Below, in pieces: positions 11,059-22,729 of a stretch of 64,000 bases of DNA. The notes beneath the pieces are model-generated. The model made no database searches. It was not told the origin of the DNA and saw only the letters and a program-made list of their open reading frames with translations. This DNA comes from Forficula auricularia (taxonomy: Eukaryota > Arthropoda > Insecta > Dermaptera > Forficulidae), in contig JALMQS010000061.1 in assembly GCA_024734495.1 (NCBI GenBank), positions 8,970,286-9,034,285 on the forward strand, written 5' to 3'. A program made the translations under genes and the position numbers. Every line of letters begins with the position of its first letter. The stretch's first letter is position 1.

Positions 11059-11344
11059 TGTTGTAATATGCCTTTTCGACATGTTACATGTCTACGCGGA
11101 AGCATTAGGCTTATGTAATTACCGAAATAACAAAGCTTGACCTTATTATAATTATATATAAGCGATGAGTTTCTGATAATTGGGGCGGATGACTTATAAT
11201 CGAGACCCCTGTCACACCGTGCCTCTGTACTTATACTGAATAAACCTTGTATTAAATAATACATCTTGTTATAATCATTTACTACCCCCTCACCCCTAGT
11301 ATATTATAACAATTGGCGCCCTCACCCCTAACCATATTATAACA
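11059..11344 (+). repeat. 5' LTR
   Basis: It starts TGTTGTAATATG and ends TATTATAACA. It contains tatatataag near 11150 as a possible TATA box and gaataaacc near 11238 as a poly(A) signal. A 32-33-bp unit (ctcacccct...aattggcgcc) is duplicated at 11289-11353, doubling the LTR end and the first bases of the primer site. Confidence 0.8.
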
Positions 11345-11346
11345 AT

Positions 11347-11363
11347 TGGCGCCCGAAACAGAC
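11347..11363 (+). other. Primer-binding site, tRNA-Lys type
   Basis: TGGCGCCCGAAACAGAC begins two bases after the LTR end. TGGCGCCCGAA matches the known tRNA-Lys primer sites of many LTR elements. A partial extra copy (TTGGCGCCC) lies 32 bases upstream through the tandem duplication. Confidence 0.75.
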
Positions 11364-11767
11364 CCTTAGAAGAATTGCATTGAAGAATCGAACTAACTTT
11401 TCCGAAGGACACTATCAGGGGACCAAAGTGGGATTCATCCGCCATCGTCGCTCCGGAAAATTAAAGTAAGCCATATTTCTCATATTTTCATTCTTTTTCT
11501 ATTGTTTGTTTTGAAAAAGTATTTTATTATTTTGAAAAAATGAACTCTTCTGAAGCTCCAGAACAAACCAACAAATCCCACTAATAACTTTTAAGGAGTT
11601 CAGTAGAGATTGTGGTGTTGGTGCAAGGTGAAACATCTTTAATAAAGATAAGAGTAAATAAATATTTTATTTAATATGGATTTACTATGAGTTAAGGATA
11701 CTGGGTCACTTATTTCACATTAAAATTAAAAAATTAAAAGATATAAAATTTTTTTTCTTTTTCAATA

Positions 11768-11798
11768 TATATATTTCGGGCTATCAACCCATCTTCAG
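11768..11798 (-). ncRNA. Hammerhead-like core (gamma 1)
   Basis: The minus strand reads CUGAAGA, stem II UGGG/GCCC around a UUGAUA loop, then GAAA and UAUAUA. Base 7 of the core is free, so CUGAAGA is acceptable. Cleavage would fall after AUA. It lies just beyond the 3' end of the Penelope-like ORF at 12020-12490, the place where terminal hammerheads occur in that family. Confidence 0.6.
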
Positions 11799-12019
11799 GA
11801 AATACAGAAAGTAACTAAATTAACTTATTGAATAACAGGCTATATATATGTTTATTGAACAGAGAGACAGAATTTATCAAATTATTTTAAAAGGACACTT
11901 TCTCTTAAGCTGTTGTTCAGAAAGAATATCGGGTTGACCTTTATTTACATAGGATTGTTTGGGTAAAAGGCAAGTTTGTGAGGTCATTGACTTATGTCTC
12001 TGGGTTGGAAATGATTTTT

Positions 12020-12490
12020 TCATTTGGATATTAAAAGATCAACTATTATATTTGGTTTTACATCTAGTTGATTGTTGATAACATTTTCATCATTTGACAA
12101 GGCATATTTTATTTCCATGGATTCAAGAAGGTACAATCTTAATCCTTTTCTTTCGAAATGAATAAGGGAGGGGTTAGAAGGTGAAGGTACATGATCTAAG
12201 GCATATAGATGATTAGCAAATGCGGAAGTGGAATCTGGATTTATGGGCTGGTTTCTTATTAATTGTCTGTGGGAAGCTAAATGTTCTTTATGCCGTTTTA
12301 TAAAAGATCGTCCAGTTTGGCCAATATAAATTGCCTCGCAATCGTTGCAATTTAATTTGTATACACCAGATCTATTTATTTTATCAATTTTGTCGAGTTT
12401 ATTATTTATTAATTGGGAGGATAAATTATTTATATTATAAAGGGCTGGAGTGATACCATGCTTCTGGAGAATATTTGCATTTGATTCCAC
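12020..12490 (-). pseudogene. Penelope-like element, GIY-YIG endonuclease end
   Basis: This 156-codon frame ends at 12020. It contains GVYKLNCNDCEAIYIGQTGR, then R-x2-EH, which is the GIY-YIG nuclease core (G-V-Y, Y-I-G, catalytic R and H region). The CxxC just before EAIYIG is the short cysteine motif usual in Penelope-like proteins. Only this C-terminal domain is present; the reverse transcriptase that should precede it is missing. A partial inverted copy faces it at 12484-12698. Confidence 0.85.
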
Positions 12491-12698
12491 TTCCGCATTT
12501 GCTAATCATCTATATGCCTTAGATCATGTACCTTCACCTTCTAACCCCTCCCCTATTCATTTCGAAAGAAAAGGATTAAGATTGGACCTTCTTGAATCCA
12601 TGGAAATAGAATATGCCTTGTCAAATGATGAAAATGTTATCAACAATCAACTAGATGTAAAACCAAATATAATAGTTGATCTTTTAATATCCAAATGA
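12484..12698 (+). pseudogene. Inverted partial copy of the Penelope-like C-terminus
   Basis: The frame starting at DSTSAFANHLYALDHVPSPS repeats the last 72 residues of the minus-strand copy with a few changes (for example YLLESMEIK versus DLLESMEIE). It lacks the GIY-YIG core itself. The homology continues downstream through the 3' non-coding tail to about 12953, making a hairpin with arms of about 480 bp around a unique centre (12246-12483). Confidence 0.85.
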
Positions 12699-12919
12699 AA
12701 AAATCATTCCCAACCCAGAGACATAAGTCAATGACCTCACAAACTTGCCTTTTACCCAAACAATCCTATGTAAATAAAGGTCAACCCGATATTCTTTCTG
12801 AACAGCAGCTTGAGAGAAAGTGTCCTTTTAAAATAATTTGATAAATTCTGTCTCTCTGTTCAATAAACATATATATAGCCTGTTATTCAATAAGTTAATT
12901 TAGTTACTTTCTGTATTTC

Positions 12920-12952
12920 CTGATGATGGGTCGATAGCCCGAAATATATATT
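12920..12952 (+). ncRNA. Hammerhead-like core (gamma 2)
   Basis: CUGAUGA is followed by stem II (UGGG, UCGAUA loop, GCCC), then GAAA and UAUAUAUU. All invariant core bases are present. Stem III would be one to three A-U pairs, as in the short-stem-III type I hammerheads of Penelope-like elements. Homology to the opposing arm ends at about 12953, within about three bases of the predicted cleavage point. Confidence 0.7.
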
Positions 12953-12953
12953 G

Positions 12954-15900
12954 TAACCTGCCCAAACTTAACCTTTAGCCTAACTGACACTCCAATAGCC
13001 CACGTAGTGTGCTATTGAAAGTTTCTCTCAGCCTGGCCAAGTTTGGTGGTTGTCTATCCGCCCTAAATTAGATGTTAAATATATCAGCAACCGTGGGGGT
13101 GTGCTCTTACACTATATACGGATAGGGTTGCTGATAAGGCTATCGAACAAAAGCCCGATAGATATAGCAGAATCTCGCTGTTCACCAGGATTAATCGACG
13201 ACCTTGGAGCCCTCTGTGAATTATTATTATGATGATGAGATAGGAGAGTAGGATGGTTTTTGTCCAGTAAAAAGAACACAATTAATTAAGATTTGATATA
13301 ACTGCTTTTAGCAATATTCAAGGTTTTAATGATATGTGCTTGAATTAGCACCGATATTTCGATACAAGATAAACAATAATTTTATAAAACCAACAAATTC
13401 TATTATTCCTTATAAACAGATTGTTTATAAATTTATTATTGATTGATAACAATATTCAAAAATACTAACTATAATTTCTATTTATAGAAATTTCAAATAT
13501 AAAAGACGTATTTATTACAATATCAATTTAAATACTATTTATAGAAAATCCGTTTATAAAAGGTGTATTTATCATAATACCATTTTATTGTTGTTATTTA
13601 TAGAAATTTTAAAAAATAATATTTTATTTATAATTAGATAAATTTTTAATTTATTTATAGATAATCTATTTATAGATTCTATTTATAGAACAAAACTATT
13701 AATAATTGTTTAATTATAGAAAGTTTAAAATTTTTATTATAACTCAAATTTTATTGATTGTTATATAATTCCATAACATGGAAATCTAATTATAGTAACA
13801 ATCTATTTTTATCATATAAATTCTATTTATAGATTTTTATTTTAATTGTTATAATTTTATTTTCATTGTTGAAATTAAAATTCCATTGTTGTAAATTCTA
13901 TTATTAGAATTTTCTAATTGTTGTAAAATTTATTTATAAATTTGAACTATAAATAGATTTATAAATATGGAGGGATAATGGTCTCCTTTGAGATTAAAAT
14001 TTTATTTTAAATTTTTAAAGCTCCTATTTATAGATATTCTATAAATAGCTTTTCTTTATTTATAACTTTTATTATTAATAACTTTCTATAAATAAACCAT
14101 TATTCTATTTTTATATTTTTAAAATTTATTTTTACTTTTTTTTTTAGTTTAAGTTATAAATTTGCTATAAATATCTTTGATTTAATTTTAATAATTTTTA
14201 AATTTATTTTTCTTTTTAACAATAGATTTTCTATAAATAACTTTTACAGACTTTTGAATTTAACTTTGACTTTTAAATAATCTTTTTATAAGTTTTATTT
14301 ATTTTTAGATTGATTTATAATTAGAACATTCTATAATTTATGGTTTTAAATACGATTATTCTTTGGTTTTAAAATCGTTTTAAATTGAGTATGATAGTGA
14401 CAAATCAGTAGTGTTACAATTATATTGTTGATTAATTAATCAATTAATTATTTATTATTTATTATTTAAGCAGGTACCTGTCTTATTTTTTATAGGCCTT
14501 GTTTAATTATATTATTATCAGTTAATTATTTTTTATATTTAATTATTATTAATTCTTATTATTCTCCACCTAAGCTCTTAATTTAATATTTCATATTTTA
14601 GAAATATTTTATGAAACGTTTCTTTTCAAAAACAAACAATTTAAATTTTTCTATTTTTAAATTATAATTCAAATGACAAGTATTATTTTATTTATTTCTT
14701 TTAATAATCCTTTTAATTTATTCTTTTTTATTTAGACATTTCTTTTTAACATTTGATCATATGTTCAAACAAAATTTCAATTATTTATTATTTTTATTTT
14801 TTTAATTAGCAATTATTAAAATAACTTGAGATTTCATTTATATTCTCGACTTCAAATTAATAATACAACAACAAAACAAACATTTCCTGAATTTTTCAAA
14901 TAGGCTTTATTTATTAAAATTTTCTTTAATCAGCATTTCTCTTATCTAACTTGTTTTGTTTACTTTTTAATACTTTTGATTTTTTAATTTATTTATTATG
15001 ATTTATTTATTACGATTTAAATTCAATTTTATTATCTTTTTCAAATTTCTCAGAACAACACCAAAACAAATCGTAGCGCGTCGGACCGAAAGCGTCTGGT
15101 TTTTCTTGGAAAAACACAGCGTCGCCAGATCATCAAATCTGATTGTTATCTGCTACTGCTAATCCTTGAGATATCCCTGTCTTTTTTTATCCAATACAAT
15201 TAGGACCACGACATTTAACTTTCTTCTTTTTAATATTTTTTCAATTTTTTAATACCTTTATAACTACGTGGCAACAGGGAACTCCGCTCCTTCACAGACA
15301 AACAAACTCACAGATATATCAGGAGACGCGGTTCAAATCCGCATATGATACCTGACTACCTTTTCGTCCACACATTAATCTTTTTTAGTATTATTATTAT
15401 TAATAATTAATTACTTAATAGCCTTCATTGAATATTTCTAGGAAATGCCCTATTACTAATAAACTTATGTAATTTTTTTAAATTATTAATACTTTCGTTA
15501 ATTTCGTTAAACTTATAACTTAAATAATTGTTAATTATTATTCGAACATATGATCCGTTAATTATTTTAATATTTTAATTTTAAAACATTGTTATTAGCT
15601 TAAAGTTTAATTAATTTTAAGATCATTATATTAACTCAACGTTTCAATTATTTTTACTTTAATTTTTTTAATACAATTATTTGTTTTATTTAATTAGGTT
15701 ATTTATTTTTATAATTACAGTTAAAATTAATCCTGAATATAAGAAGAGCTTAGGTGTAAATGGTTGTTTATTCTATTTGGAACACGAGAACAGCCAGTTA
15801 CAAATTCTTAGCATATAAAAACTATAAACTAACACTGACACATATTAAATACTAAATAGTTAGTGTTTTTGTTATTTGAATAGTGTTTCATTTAGTACTT

Positions 15901-16430
15901 ATCAAATACTGTGGGTAAAATGCTGGTTAGCGTGGGTTCATTCAGGACCATGTGTTGCCGTTTCTCCAGCGCGTGGCGTCGTTTCACCAGCCGCCGTATT
16001 TGCCGGTGTTTTTCGCAAATCGGTTACTAAACACTTCACATGGAGCTTTATAAACACTTTTAGTATTGTTTCACTTGTCAAAACTTCATAATAAACCCAG
16101 ATGAAGGTGGATTATTTAAGAGCCACAGTTGTCATCCAAAAAAAAAACTGTTCAAGGCATCCTGTCCCAAAATCAATTGACCATCTCCTCTCACTCGTTT
16201 CCGGCTTGGTACCTTGTACTCTCGCTTCGTAGCAGCACCTGCCAGACACCGGTTAACAAGTGTCATCTAGATCTCGCGATTTGAATTATATTCAAATTTG
16301 AATCGCTAATTGTCATTAAACCATGAATATCGCTATTTACTCTTAACAAAATTAATTAAATTAACGATTTTTATAATCAATTAATTAATAAAAAAAAAAT
16401 GAAAAAAAACGGGCATGCTACAATATATTG
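12954..16430. other. AT-rich filler of the composite
   Basis: From 13280 to about 15870 the sequence is extremely AT-rich. The block 13430-14340 is packed with variants of ctatttatagaaa and tttataaat. A 14-base inverted pair (cacctaagctctt at about 14568 and aagagcttaggtg at about 15741) brackets 1.2 kb. A T-arm-like gcggttcaaatccgc near 15330 has no tRNA around it. No coding sequence is recognised. Confidence 0.5.
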
Positions 16431-16658
16431 AAAAAGAAAAAAATTTATATCTTTTAATTTTTTAATTTTAATGTGAAATAGGTGACCCAGTATCCTTAAC
16501 TCATAGTAAATCCATATTAAATAAAATATTTATTTACTCTTATCTTTTTTAAGGAGTTCGGTGTTGGTTCTAGGTGAAACATTTTAATATAATAATAAAA
16601 CTAAGATACGAGGTAGGTTTCACAAAAAAGAAATAAAACAAAATTGAGTTTTGAATTC

Positions 16659-16688
16659 GATATATTTCGGGGGTTAGCCCATCATCAG
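16659..16688 (-). ncRNA. Hammerhead-like core (gamma 3)
   Basis: The minus strand reads CUGAUGA, stem II UGGG/CCCC with a short loop, CGAAA, then UAUAUC. Cleavage would fall after AUC. It lies outside the composite, in the LTR-element leader, and marks another degraded Penelope-like end on the minus strand. Confidence 0.6.
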
Positions 16689-17028
16689 GAGTCTAAGAAA
16701 ACTGATTACATATTGGAAAAATAGTTTTACAAGTAAGAATTTTAAATTTTTTTTTTATAAATGTATGTGGTGGGGGGAATGTAGGGGAAGAGGGGGGAAG
16801 TTGTTCTAAGAATTAATATTTTCTATTGAGATTTGAGCTGGCTTAAAGGGATCTATACCTGCTATTATAATAACGAATGGACAAGTACCTGAGAAGGTAC
16901 AACTTGAAAGGTATATGAGAGAGTGCAATTACCCTAGTATATTCAATGTGCATCCCACTAAAACAAACCCAACAATTTCATTCCAGACCCCATAGTGTTA
17001 TTTGATCAATTTTGAAAACATTTACAAA

Positions 17029-18288
17029 ATGCAAGGGCAAGACGATTACCAACACACAGATAGTAGCGAGGATAGAATAAATTTTCTTAGTAATTTATCA
17101 ATAGAAGATTTAAGAATAATCAAAAATTATATAAATAACAACAAACTAAACACCTCTCGAGAAACATATATAAAATTAAAAGAAGCACAAAATTCTATAC
17201 CTGTATTTGATGGTACAAATTCTGATGGCCTAGAAAATTTTATAAATTGTTGCCAATATTCTTTAAAATATGTCGATCCAAATTATAAACATATCCTTTA
17301 TGAATCAATTATACATCTAAAATTAAAAGCCAGAGCTAGATGGGACATAGATAACAGATCTTTCGAAACATTCAATTATTTAAAAATATTTTTAGAAAAG
17401 TCGTACGCGGAAAAAATTTCTGAATCCACTATCACAAACCAGCTTCAAAATTGTAAACAAAAAACGGGAGAAAACGTACGAGAATTCGGGTTTAGAGTAC
17501 GCGATTTAATAAACAGATTAAATAAGTGCATATTAAAGAAAGTAGACAACCAGCAGGCTAGAAATATAATTAGGGATCTCAATGATGAAAAAGGCCTAAA
17601 ATCATTCGTAAACGGCTTGAATAGTAATTTAAAAATAATCATCGATGCACGTAACTATACAATTTTGGAAGATGCAATTGACGCAGCATATTTAAAGGAA
17701 CAAGATTATTTAGATGAACCCGAAGAGGCTCGAAATTTAGTAGAATATTGTAGATTCTGCAAACGCATAGGCCACGACTACAGCGATTGTAGGTCGAAAA
17801 ATAATAATTATAATCGTCAATATCAAGGGAATAATTTCAATAGACAGAGACCACAAATTTACAATCATTCTTATTCTAATAGGCAAGAAAATTTTAACTA
17901 TAATAATCGCCAAAACGAAAATTTGCGAGAAAATCCAGGTCTTCAATCAAATCATTATACAACATACCCACAAAATTACAATCAATTTCATTCTAATAGA
18001 CAAGAAAATTTTAACAAAAATTCACATGGATATCCACATCTTCAATATAATCAGTATAGGACAAACTCAAATAATAACCAAGTAAATTTTGCTCACATTC
18101 AAACGCAAGATGTGTCCTGGCAACCCACAACCCCCACGCAATTTCGGACTGATTCCCAATATTTACCTCAAGTAGTATCACCCCACTCCTCAGGTACAGT
18201 AACAGTGGGCACTATTCAAAAACATTCTGCATTAAGAGATAATGGATTAAATGAATTTTCATTGGGAAATGTCACAGGGACTTGTTAG
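17029..18288 (+). CDS. gag: gag polyprotein of the LTR retrotransposon
   Basis: The 419-residue ORF starts at the first ATG (17029); a longer frame from TTG at 17002 exists but lacks ATG. Residues of roughly 35-240 form a helical capsid-like region with a retrotransposon gag core (PVFDGT..GLENFI and later ENVREFGFRVRDLI). A zinc knuckle C-x2-C-x4-H-x4-C (YCRFCKRIGHDYSDC) follows. The C-terminal 150 residues are Asn/Gln/Tyr-rich and of low complexity. The protein should pack element RNA into particles. The ORF is open throughout, so this copy decayed little or was selected. An overlapping frame begins at 18282, but I see no protease motif in it. Confidence 0.85.
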   Translation: MQGQDDYQHTDSSEDRINFLSNLSIEDLRIIKNYINNNKLNTSRETYIKLKEAQNSIPVFDGTNSDGLENFINCCQYSLKYVDPNYKHILYESIIHLKLKARARWDIDNRSFETFNYLKIFLEKSYAEKISESTITNQLQNCKQKTGENVREFGFRVRDLINRLNKCILKKVDNQQARNIIRDLNDEKGLKSFVNGLNSNLKIIIDARNYTILEDAIDAAYLKEQDYLDEPEEARNLVEYCRFCKRIGHDYSDCRSKNNNYNRQYQGNNFNRQRPQIYNHSYSNRQENFNYNNRQNENLRENPGLQSNHYTTYPQNYNQFHSNRQENFNKNSHGYPHLQYNQYRTNSNNNQVNFAHIQTQDVSWQPTTPTQFRTDSQYLPQVVSPHSSGTVTVGTIQKHSALRDNGLNEFSLGNVTGTC

Positions 18289-19560
18289 AGCAGCAACCAA
18301 GTACCCAGATAAATTTAGGCTGCACCCAATCCCCAAATAATAGCAATAATTCAATACATATTAAATTCATTAATAAAAAAATCTCGCAATCGTTAGAAAA
18401 TGATAATTCTTTGTCTAAATATTCTGCTAATGTGAAAAAAAAATTCCGAGGAGCTTGCGAAAGACAAGGTGCATAGAGTCGGCTCAGCTAAAATTCCAAT
18501 CATTGTTCATGATAGTTTAGTAAATCAAAACATAAATACTAGGTCAAAGGAAAATAACTCGTATAGTGAACCTATTATGAAAGACGCAAAAGATAAACAA
18601 AAATATTTTAAATCAAAGCCAAGAAATATTCAAATAGTTGAGGGCCGAGAAATTATGAAGAAAAAAAGGAGCGAAATATAAATAAAGGGTTAAATAAGGG
18701 CGTAAATCCCCAAAATGAAAACAGAAAAAGAAAGTACGAATCAAAAGAATATAATATAAATGAATATATCAATATAAAGAAAGGTTCAAAGAAACCAAAA
18801 ATTGTTGTTAAAGATAATATTAAGGTACCAGAAAGAAAGGGAGAATTAAAGGATTAAGAAATAAATAATAATGATTTAAATGAATAGAAATTATAATAAA
18901 ATAATAGGTAGCCCTACAGGAATAGGGAGAGAAAAAAATACAATAAGTAATATAAAAATAAATAAAATAGAAGATTTGAGGGAAGATAGTGATACATATT
19001 TAATAAGGGAAGAAAATATAGCTGAGATGCAGAAAAATATTATTAAAATAGACAGAGAGATAGTTATTGAGGGTAGAAAATGGAAAAATCAAGTAAACAA
19101 AACTTTGAGTCAAGGCACTTTGAGAGAAAGCAGGCTTAAATCGTATAATGAAAATTTATTAAGACATGGATATTTTACCAAAAAGAAAGTTAAAATTAAA
19201 AATTAAAAATACTCGGATAATGGAAAAAAAAATTAAATCAACTAAATTTTTATAATGGCCAGAATAATTTAATTTCAATATTTTGATTAATAGAAGCTAT
19301 AAAATTTTATTCACGAGAGAAATAAATAAATAGGTTCATTGACGCAAGATGTAAACAAAAGAAAAATGATTACGATTACAAGTTTGCAAATAAAGTAGAA
19401 TATAATCCTTGGAAATTTTCAAAGAAGAACAGGTTAAGGAAAGAAAAAACTGATGGCTGCGCTGTCTTGAAATATCATGTTAAAAGACGTACGAATAAAT
19501 AATTAATGTTAAAAAAAAAAAAAAAAAAAAACAGCCAAAGATATGGACCGAGGCCCATAA
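18289..19560 (+). other. K/N/I-rich remnants after gag
   Basis: Short frames (18282-18476, 18469-18681, 18880-19206) encode Lys/Asn/Ile-rich peptides with no recognisable pol motif. They may be decayed coding sequence or AT-driven open frames. A 19-base A-run lies near 19512. The element therefore has no identifiable enzyme. Confidence 0.4.
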
Positions 19561-20534
19561 TTTGGGACGAAATATTTTCTTTTGGCCCAGGGAGTAGCTT
19601 AAATCATCCAGTTATATGAACGAACAAATAAATAAGAAAAAAATAATAATTACTATAAGGAATGTATATTTGTAGGAAATGTTTTTTTTCAATAGAAATT
19701 GAGGTTTCCGAGGATTGAGGTCCTATTTTTGGGGAAAAACATTCGTTGATAGATTCATTCGATTGTATAGTTATTAAATTATAGAAATCAAAGGTCGGTA
19801 ACTATTTCCATTTTTGACTAGTAAGCAGTTTCAATACGAGCGACATAAATAATAATAATAATAATAATGATATCTGCAAGCAATACTTTAATTAATGATC
19901 ATAGGTATTTATAAAGAAAAGCATTTATTGAATCTAGCTCACGAGGGGGTGGGGGGTTATCAAGGGGCAAGGGGGGGCAATGTAACTCATGTACTAGGGA
20001 AATTGGGCTTTATTTTATTACGTTAATTTAATTTGATCTGCTTCGCTATTTGTTGATGGGGTGGGTGTGTCCCTCAGTGTCTGATCCAAGTGGCGCGTCC
20101 CTAAAATGGAGAATGAAATTTTAGGTGATGAGTGGAGGATGTAAGGAAATGGGCTTCCTGGTACTAATGCTATAAATAATGATATACAGACCAGCGGTTA
20201 TGAGAGACAGTGAGATAGTTTTATTGATTGACTGTACAATGAACTCTGGTATCTGTATTGCAAGCGACGTCCTGGAGAGGAGCCTCGGTGTGTGTATGGG
20301 CTCGTTGTATAGTCCTTGTACTAGAGGAATCAGCGCGTAGGTGTGTATGTCACTCCGCTGTATGTGTAGGTATATATATATGTGTATATATCCTGTCCAA
20401 CTCCAATAATAGTGTGGATATGTGTATATGTAAGACAGTTGAGCTCTCCTATGCAATCCTTTACCTTGTGTGTATATCCATTTGTAAGGCAGAAGTCTAT
20501 ATATATATATATAAGAAGAAGTCTGTATTCTTGC

Positions 20535-20745
20535 TTCTACTCACTATCTGAAGTCAATCACGGCGGGACTTGAAGGTAAAAGTATAGGTGTATTCTCTTC
20601 AACTCCAAAAACAGTGTATGTTCACTCTCTCACCTCTATCAAGTCAATCACTGCGGAACTTGAATATAAAAGTATTTGTGTAGGTGTATTCTGAGCCACT
20701 TCTATAGCAGTGTATGCTCACTCGCTCGCCTCTCTGAAGTCAATG
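20535..20745. repeat. Tandem repeat, about 95-bp unit, 2.2 copies
   Basis: Two units begin aagtcaatcac-gcggaacttga and continue through gtgtaggtgtattct and cagtgtatg-tcactc. A third starts with aagtcaatg. It lies in the interior of the LTR element. A microsatellite-like (TA)n and gtgtgtat tract precedes it (20340-20510). Confidence 0.6.
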
Positions 20746-22443
20746 CTCTTCTGTTGTTAATCACTGGTCATTTGCTATGTTTTCCCAGAACTCATAAGTT
20801 TCCCTTGTTCGTTGACTAATAGATTGCCTTAATTAGACTTAATTCTAAATAAAATAAGAATTTAATTAATTATTAAAATAAATTCCTGTTCAACCCACAG
20901 GACCATTGCAAGCTGATTAAGAAATTTATTTTACTTGAGTGAACGGACCCCAATAAACAATATGAAATTCAAAACAAATATTAATGTGTTAGGTAAATTT
21001 TTTAAATGTTTTGTTAAAATATATTTCTAAGATAGGATGTCGATGACCTGAAAAGCTATTCGTTGCAAATAATTGAATAAATACATTCCTAAAAACATAA
21101 TCCATGAATCTATCCCAAATCCATTTTCCGTTTTTAAGAAGGCTCATTATCAATTTAAAATAACGTAATCATTAATTAATTAAGAAAAAGAAAGAATGGA
21201 TGGAGAAAATTGGTTTATTTTATATTTCAGGAATTACCCACCCATAATATATAATACCCCAAAGTGAAAAAAATAAAAAAATAATAATAATGATTAAATT
21301 TCAATAAACATATATGTCTTTGTAAGCTATGAGCTAAATATAATTACCAAAAAATAATTATAATAATAATATAAATATATATAATTTTACGATTAATGCA
21401 TGTTAGCACAAAACCTTTTAGTGATAAAGTGATAAAAAAACATTATCCCCCCTCCATAAGTGAACATTGAAATAAACTAAACATTCCAAATCAAGGCTAC
21501 CAATAGTGGCTTGGATAATTCAAATTTAAATAAAAAAAAATATAGATATGTAAAATATTAAGTCAAAAAAAATAATAATAATTTGAGTATTTAAATATAT
21601 AGCAATACAAGAATAACACACACATATACACATATACACACAACGCAACATATACAACAGAATAAACACGAAATTAATATGTAAATAAAAAAAAAATTAA
21701 AAATCAATCAAATCTTTTAGATATCAGATGCTTAGATCAGTATATTTTAATTTGCTTACTCTATAGCACTTATAAAAAAATAAATAAAAATAAGGGGGAT
21801 GAGATGCACTAAGATTATTATAAATAATTCAGCACTATGTACTATATCCAAAATGTACCTAATTTATATAATTCATAGCACAGGGTAGAAAAACCCATAA
21901 TAGAGGCACAAACCCTCATTATTTTATGAATATATAAGTACAAAAGGAATGGTATAGCTGATTTCAAATAAATATTAACCTCGATGATGGTCTCTATCTT
22001 ATTTCAACTAGTTAATAACTATGTAAATAAAAAATAAATAAATACTGATTTTTGTCACAGCTGTAACCTATTCAAGAAAGACAAAAGAAAACAATTTACA
22101 TCTTATTTAAACTAAAGTAACACAAAACAACTTAGTATTCACGCACTTAATACAGATACACATTTGATTGCTATTGCTCACTTACATATTAAACTTAAAT
22201 ATATCTTAACAATTACTTTAATTCAAAATAAGAGCCTTCAGCTAGTAACTTTGTTTAAAAAATATATGTATCTAACTATTTCATAATAATATCTTCTTAA
22301 GAAAATGCGAACTCAGTATCCACTAGTTTTAATTGTATATTTGTAAAAGAAAAAAAAATGTTTGAAAAAAAAGAGGGAAAAATGAAAAGTTTTATACGTA
22401 AAATAATAATTGTATGTTGAAGATTTTCGGGACGAAAATCCCA
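20746..22443. other. AT-rich non-coding interior of the LTR element
   Basis: I see nothing coding here: only simple A/T-rich runs, a short (CA)n-like tract near 21618-21650 and scattered ataataat repeats. Any env or pol, if once present, is not recognisable. Confidence 0.45.
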
Positions 22444-22729
22444 AAATAGGGGGGTCAGGTGTTATGATATGCCTTGTCGACATGTTTTGATGGTCAACGC
22501 AAAAGCATTAGGCTTGCGTAATGCTGAATTTGCAAAGCTTGACCTGAATATAAGTATACTTAAGCAAGAAGTCTCGGATGATCGACAGAGAACATATCGA
22601 GGCGGATGACTGATGACCGAGATCCCTGTCACATCGTGCCTCTGTACTTATACTGAATAAACCTTGTATTAAAAATACATCTTGTTATAATCATTTACTA
22701 CACCCCTCACCCCTAACCATATTATAACA
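22444..22729 (+). repeat. Polypurine tract and 3' LTR
   Basis: Purine-rich aaataggggggtcagg (22444-22459) immediately precedes TGTTATGATATGCC, the start of the 270-bp 3' LTR. The LTR ends ccatattataaca at 22729. From about 22620 on it is almost identical to the 5' LTR, including the gaataaacc signal; the first 160 bases are poorly conserved. Confidence 0.8.

Larger units (their letters stand above)
11644..16546. mobile_element. Penelope-like composite with inverted arms
   Basis: The block is inserted in the LTR-element leader. It begins aataaagataagagtaaat and ends with the complement atttactcttatctttt, about 126 bp of inverted terminal sequence (11644-11770 and 16432-16546). The flanks repeat ttttaaggagttc...ggtgttgg...aggtgaaacat (11589-11643 and 16547-16588), a likely target duplication of about 42 bases with one 12-base indel. 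Inside are two opposed copies of a GIY-YIG coding end, two hammerhead-like cores and a long AT-rich filler. Penelope-like elements are known for such partial inverted or tandem copies and for hammerheads in their terminal repeats. Confidence 0.7.
11059..22729 (+). mobile_element. Ty3/gypsy-type LTR retrotransposon (gag only, interrupted)
   Basis: Two LTRs in direct orientation (11059-11344 and 22460-22729) flank a primer-binding site, a gag ORF (17029-18288) and a polypurine tract. The LTRs begin TGTTRTRATATG and end with the complementary CATATTATAACA. The element lies in the 3' flank of B1, where B2 still has the uninterrupted sequence. I see no protease, RT, RNase H or integrase motif between gag and the 3' LTR. 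A 4.9-kb Penelope-like composite interrupts the leader. No matching target duplication is seen (aaaac before, ttgtg after). U3 regions of the two LTRs differ strongly while the last 115 bases are nearly the same, so the two ends may come from different elements. Confidence 0.75.

Noticed and set aside
10950..11264. 104-codon minus-strand frame
   Set aside because: It lies across the 5' LTR and the B1 flank in antisense and has no known domain.
15325..15345. T-arm-like gcggttcaaatccgc as a tRNA gene
   Set aside because: No D-arm, anticodon arm or acceptor stem can be drawn around it.
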